Positions 21,646 through 23,569 of a DNA stretch of 23,569 bases are shown here, piece by piece (within the stretch, counting starts at the first letter, position 1; every line of letters begins with the position of its first letter). The notes beneath the pieces are model-generated. The model was not told the origin of the DNA, ran no database searches, and saw nothing but the letters and a program-made list of their open reading frames with translations. Both the position numbers and the translations under genes were made by a program. The DNA lies in NCBI GenBank assembly GCA_038249135.1, contig JBBRWO010000023.1, positions 1-23,569 on the forward strand, written 5' to 3'. The DNA comes from JBBRWO01 sp038249135 (GTDB lineage Bacteria > Actinomycetota > Coriobacteriia > Anaerosomatales > JAAXUF01).

Positions 21646-22938
21646 TTACGGGCGGGGCTCCCAGCGACGCATGATCGTCTGCTCACGGCTCGGTCCCACA
21701 GCGATGATCGAGACCGGGACATCGGCCAGATCCTCGATGAACGTTATGTAGTCGCGCGCGTTCTTGGGAAGTTCTTCGAACGTGCGGCAGTGCGTGATGT
21801 CCTCGCCCATCCAGCCGGGAAGCTCCTCGTAGATCGGCTTGGCGTGATGGAACACCGTCTGATGCGACGGGATGGTGTTGTAGCGCTTGCCCTCGTACTC
21901 GTAGGCGACGCAGACCTTGATGGTCTCAACCGCCGAGAGGACATCGAGCTTGGTGATGACGAGGTCGGTGAGGCCATTGATCTGGACCGCGTATCGAGCG
22001 ATGACCGCGTCGTACCAACCGCAGCGGCGCTGGCGGCCTGTGGTTGTGCCCCACTCGCCGCCGACCTTCTGCAGCAGCTCGCCGGTCTCGTCGTGCAGCT
22101 CGGTCGGGAACGGACCTGAACCCACGCGGGTGATGTAGGCCTTGGCGATGCCCAGCACTCGATCGATTGAGCGCGGGCCCACGCCGGCACCGGTGCACGC
22201 GCCGCCTGCGGTGCACGGCGACGAGGTCACGAACGGGTAGGTGCCGTGGTCCACGTCGAGCAGCGTGCCCTGCGCACCCTCGAAGAAGACGTACTGGTCG
22301 GCCTCGAGCGCCTTGTTGATGATGGTCGAGGTGTCGGCGATCATTGGCCTGATGCGCTCGGCGTACGTGAGGTACTCGTCGGCGATCTCATCGACCGTGT
22401 AGGTCGGGAGGTCGTAGATCTTGGAGAGGATGTCATTCTTCTCGTGGAGCGCGGCCTCGAGCTTCTTGCGGAAGATGTGCTCGTCGGTGAGGTCCTGGAC
22501 GCGCAGGCCCATGCGGCTCGCCTTGTCCTGGTACGCGGGACCGATGCCGCGGCGCGTGGTGCCGATCTCGTTGTCGCCGAGACGACGCTCGCTGGCTCCG
22601 TCCAGATCGCGGTGGTACGGCATGATCAGGTGCGCGTTAGCGCTGATCAGGAGGCGGTGTGTTGAGAGGCCGTCGGCCTCGAGCTGGTCCATCTCGGCGA
22701 GGAGGACCTTGGGGTCGATGACGACGCCGTTGCCGATGACCGGCGTGATATGCGGATACATGATCCCGGAGGGGATGAGGTGCAGTTTGAGGGTGCGGCC
22801 GCCGTGGATGATGGTGTGGCCGGCGTTGTTGCCGCCCTGATAGCGAACGACGTAATCCATGTCGTCGGCCAACAAGTCGGTGATTTTACCCTTGCCTTCG
22901 TCGCCCCACTGGGCGCCGACGAGCACGATGCCAGCCAT
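21646..22938 (-). CDS. purA: Adenylosuccinate synthetase PurA
   Basis: A 430-residue enzyme that makes adenylosuccinate from IMP, aspartate and GTP, the first committed step to AMP. Motifs: WGDEGKGKI (11-19; D13 catalytic), GGNNAGHTI (H41 region), LHLIPSGI, TRRGIGPAYQDKASRMGLR, FEGAQGTLLDVDHGTYPFVT, and the C-terminal VGSGPFPTEL and TTTGRQRRCGWYD. ATG 22938 is chosen as it gives the family's usual start MAGIVLVGAQWGDEG, although no strong ribosome site precedes it; the frame extends to 22971. Length is standard. It is first of the purA - glycosyltransferase - purD - radical SAM - purE series on the minus strand. Confidence 0.98.
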   Translation of the reverse strand: MAGIVLVGAQWGDEGKGKITDLLADDMDYVVRYQGGNNAGHTIIHGGRTLKLHLIPSGIMYPHITPVIGNGVVIDPKVLLAEMDQLEADGLSTHRLLISANAHLIMPYHRDLDGASERRLGDNEIGTTRRGIGPAYQDKASRMGLRVQDLTDEHIFRKKLEAALHEKNDILSKIYDLPTYTVDEIADEYLTYAERIRPMIADTSTIINKALEADQYVFFEGAQGTLLDVDHGTYPFVTSSPCTAGGACTGAGVGPRSIDRVLGIAKAYITRVGSGPFPTELHDETGELLQKVGGEWGTTTGRQRRCGWYDAVIARYAVQINGLTDLVITKLDVLSAVETIKVCVAYEYEGKRYNTIPSHQTVFHHAKPIYEELPGWMGEDITHCRTFEELPKNARDYITFIEDLADVPVSIIAVGPSREQTIMRRWEPRP

Positions 22939-23025
22939 GCGAGAACCCGTTTCCCGAAATCGAACGTCCATCGGACGCTACAGTATAGCGGAGCGCACGC
23001 CCAAGCGCGGGTGTAGGCACGAGTA

Positions 23026-23055
23026 TTGCGTTGCGGACAGGAACGGGTGTAGGTT
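23026..23055 (+). promoter_or_regulatory. Promoter of the membrane-fusion lipoprotein gene
   Basis: A possible -35 TTGCGT (23026-23031) and -10 TAGGTT (23050-23055) are 18 nt apart. The -10 box overlaps the left arm of an inverted repeat at 23053-23072, which would allow repression. Confidence 0.4.
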
Positions 23056-23072
23056 AGTGAGCGATAACTAAC
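23053..23072. promoter_or_regulatory. TetR-like operator
   Basis: GTTAGT (23053-23058) and ACTAAC (23067-23072) are perfect inverted arms around an 8-nt spacer. The arrangement is usual for TetR-family sites before efflux genes. It overlaps the -10 box and ends 26 nt before the GTG start of the lipoprotein. The regulator gene is not in the window. Confidence 0.5.
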
Positions 23073-23098
23073 TCGTGACGTACGCTCAAAGGATCCGT

Positions 23099-23569
23099 GT
23101 GGTCAGATTCGCCCGCAGCTTTGCCATTGGCGCGATCGCCGCGTTCGCGTGCGCGTCGCTGGTAGGCTGCGCCGCCGAGCAGGCCGAGTACGCCGGCCGC
23201 GTCGTTGACGACACGGTCACGCTCAGCGCGCCTGCGCTCGCCATGCCGTCGGTGAGTCTCGATGCCGGGTTCGCGCCGGGTTCGCCGGGAGCAGGAGCGG
23301 GTGGGGCAAGCGGGAGCGGCGGCGCGAATGCGGCGGCAGGTCGCAGCGCGGTTGCAACCGCAGTGGCGCTGACTCGGCTCGGCAGCGTCGTGCGCGTGAA
23401 GAGCGTCGCGGTGGCAGCGGGCGATCGTGTCTCGGCGGGTCAGGAGATCGCCCGGCTCGACTCGGCGGCACTTGATGCGAACGCCGCAGTCGCGAAGGCC
23501 TCCCTCGCCGGGGCGAAAGCACAGGTCGGTGTGCTCGATGACGCAATCGACACGGTAGGGTCCAACCGC
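23099..23569 (+). CDS. Lipoprotein membrane-fusion subunit (HlyD/RND-type), partial
   Basis: The first 157 residues of a gene running off the right edge. Start GTG 23099 has AAAGGA 5 nt ahead. The signal peptide ends in the lipobox LVGC, so C24 would be lipidated. A short beta segment (AEYAGRVVDDTVTLSAP) is followed by a Gly/Ser/Ala-rich insert (about 57-81). Next comes a lipoyl-like half motif, GSVVRVKSVAVAAGDRVSAG (95-114) with QEIARLDS after it, and the start of the coiled-coil arm (AALDANAAVAKASLAGAKAQ). This is the order of membrane-fusion proteins that join an inner-membrane pump to outer parts or, in Gram-positives, serve MacA-like ABC exporters. The pump should lie downstream, outside the window. 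Confidence 0.8.
   Translation, partial: MVRFARSFAIGAIAAFACASLVGCAAEQAEYAGRVVDDTVTLSAPALAMPSVSLDAGFAPGSPGAGAGGASGSGGANAAAGRSAVATAVALTRLGSVVRVKSVAVAAGDRVSAGQEIARLDSAALDANAAVAKASLAGAKAQVGVLDDAIDTVGSNR

Noticed and set aside
22939..23025. Purine riboswitch before purA
   Set aside because: The short upstream region lacks the conserved loop sequences and three-stem layout.

Overview
The window is about 23.6 kb of GC-rich bacterial DNA, gene-dense, with frequent GTG/TTG starts, good Shine-Dalgarno sites and at least one apparently leaderless gene. The gene mix (rubrerythrin, HemN/HemW-type radical SAM enzyme, multihaem cytochrome c, PadR/HAAS pair, archaeal-type TIGR00300 protein) suggests an anaerobic or microaerophilic actinobacterium, perhaps of the Coriobacteriia / OPB41-like lineages. 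The lineage is inference from style and content; no rRNA or marker phylogeny is available here.

Left part (1-5.6 kb): a PadR repressor and a partial HAAS-domain gene (minus strand) diverge from a rubrerythrin gene (plus). The padR promoter is built around a near-perfect 25-bp palindrome, with a second related copy 33 bp away. Next come a HhH-GPD DNA glycosylase and an unusual protein joining a ferritin-like (diiron-type) domain to a degenerate GGDEF domain. After these are a small membrane protein, a 32-residue membrane peptide that diverges from a leaderless LysR regulator through back-to-back promoters, and an NAD(P)-binding oxidoreductase.

Middle (5.66-12.6 kb): an apparent copper-handling operon read on the minus strand. 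In transcription order it encodes a small Met/Cys-rich membrane protein, a SafE-type membrane protein fused to a cupredoxin domain, a membrane-anchored cupredoxin, a very long CopA-type Cu+ ATPase with four heavy-metal domains, and a lipoprotein with two DUF7282-like repeats. Both cupredoxin domains lack histidine, so a Cys/Met copper site is implied. No copper sensor gene lies in the window, but an operator-like palindrome sits just after the -10 box and a near copy recurs inside the operon. This is the best candidate here for a little-described system: an export and extracytoplasmic handling pathway for Cu(I).

Right part (12.6-23.6 kb): methionine sulfoxide reductase B, a membrane-anchored multihaem cytochrome with one odd CX1CH site, a fluoride channel (CrcB/FluC), a TIGR00300-family protein, and a type IV pilin-like gene 3 nt after purE. 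Then follow a HemN/HemW-like radical SAM gene overlapping purD, a family 2 glycosyltransferase, purA, and the start of a lipoprotein membrane-fusion (HlyD-type) subunit on the plus strand behind a TetR-like operator. No rRNA, tRNA, CRISPR array or mobile element was seen. No gene-free stretch exceeds 300 bases; the longest, 631-845, holds the divergent padR/rubrerythrin control region.
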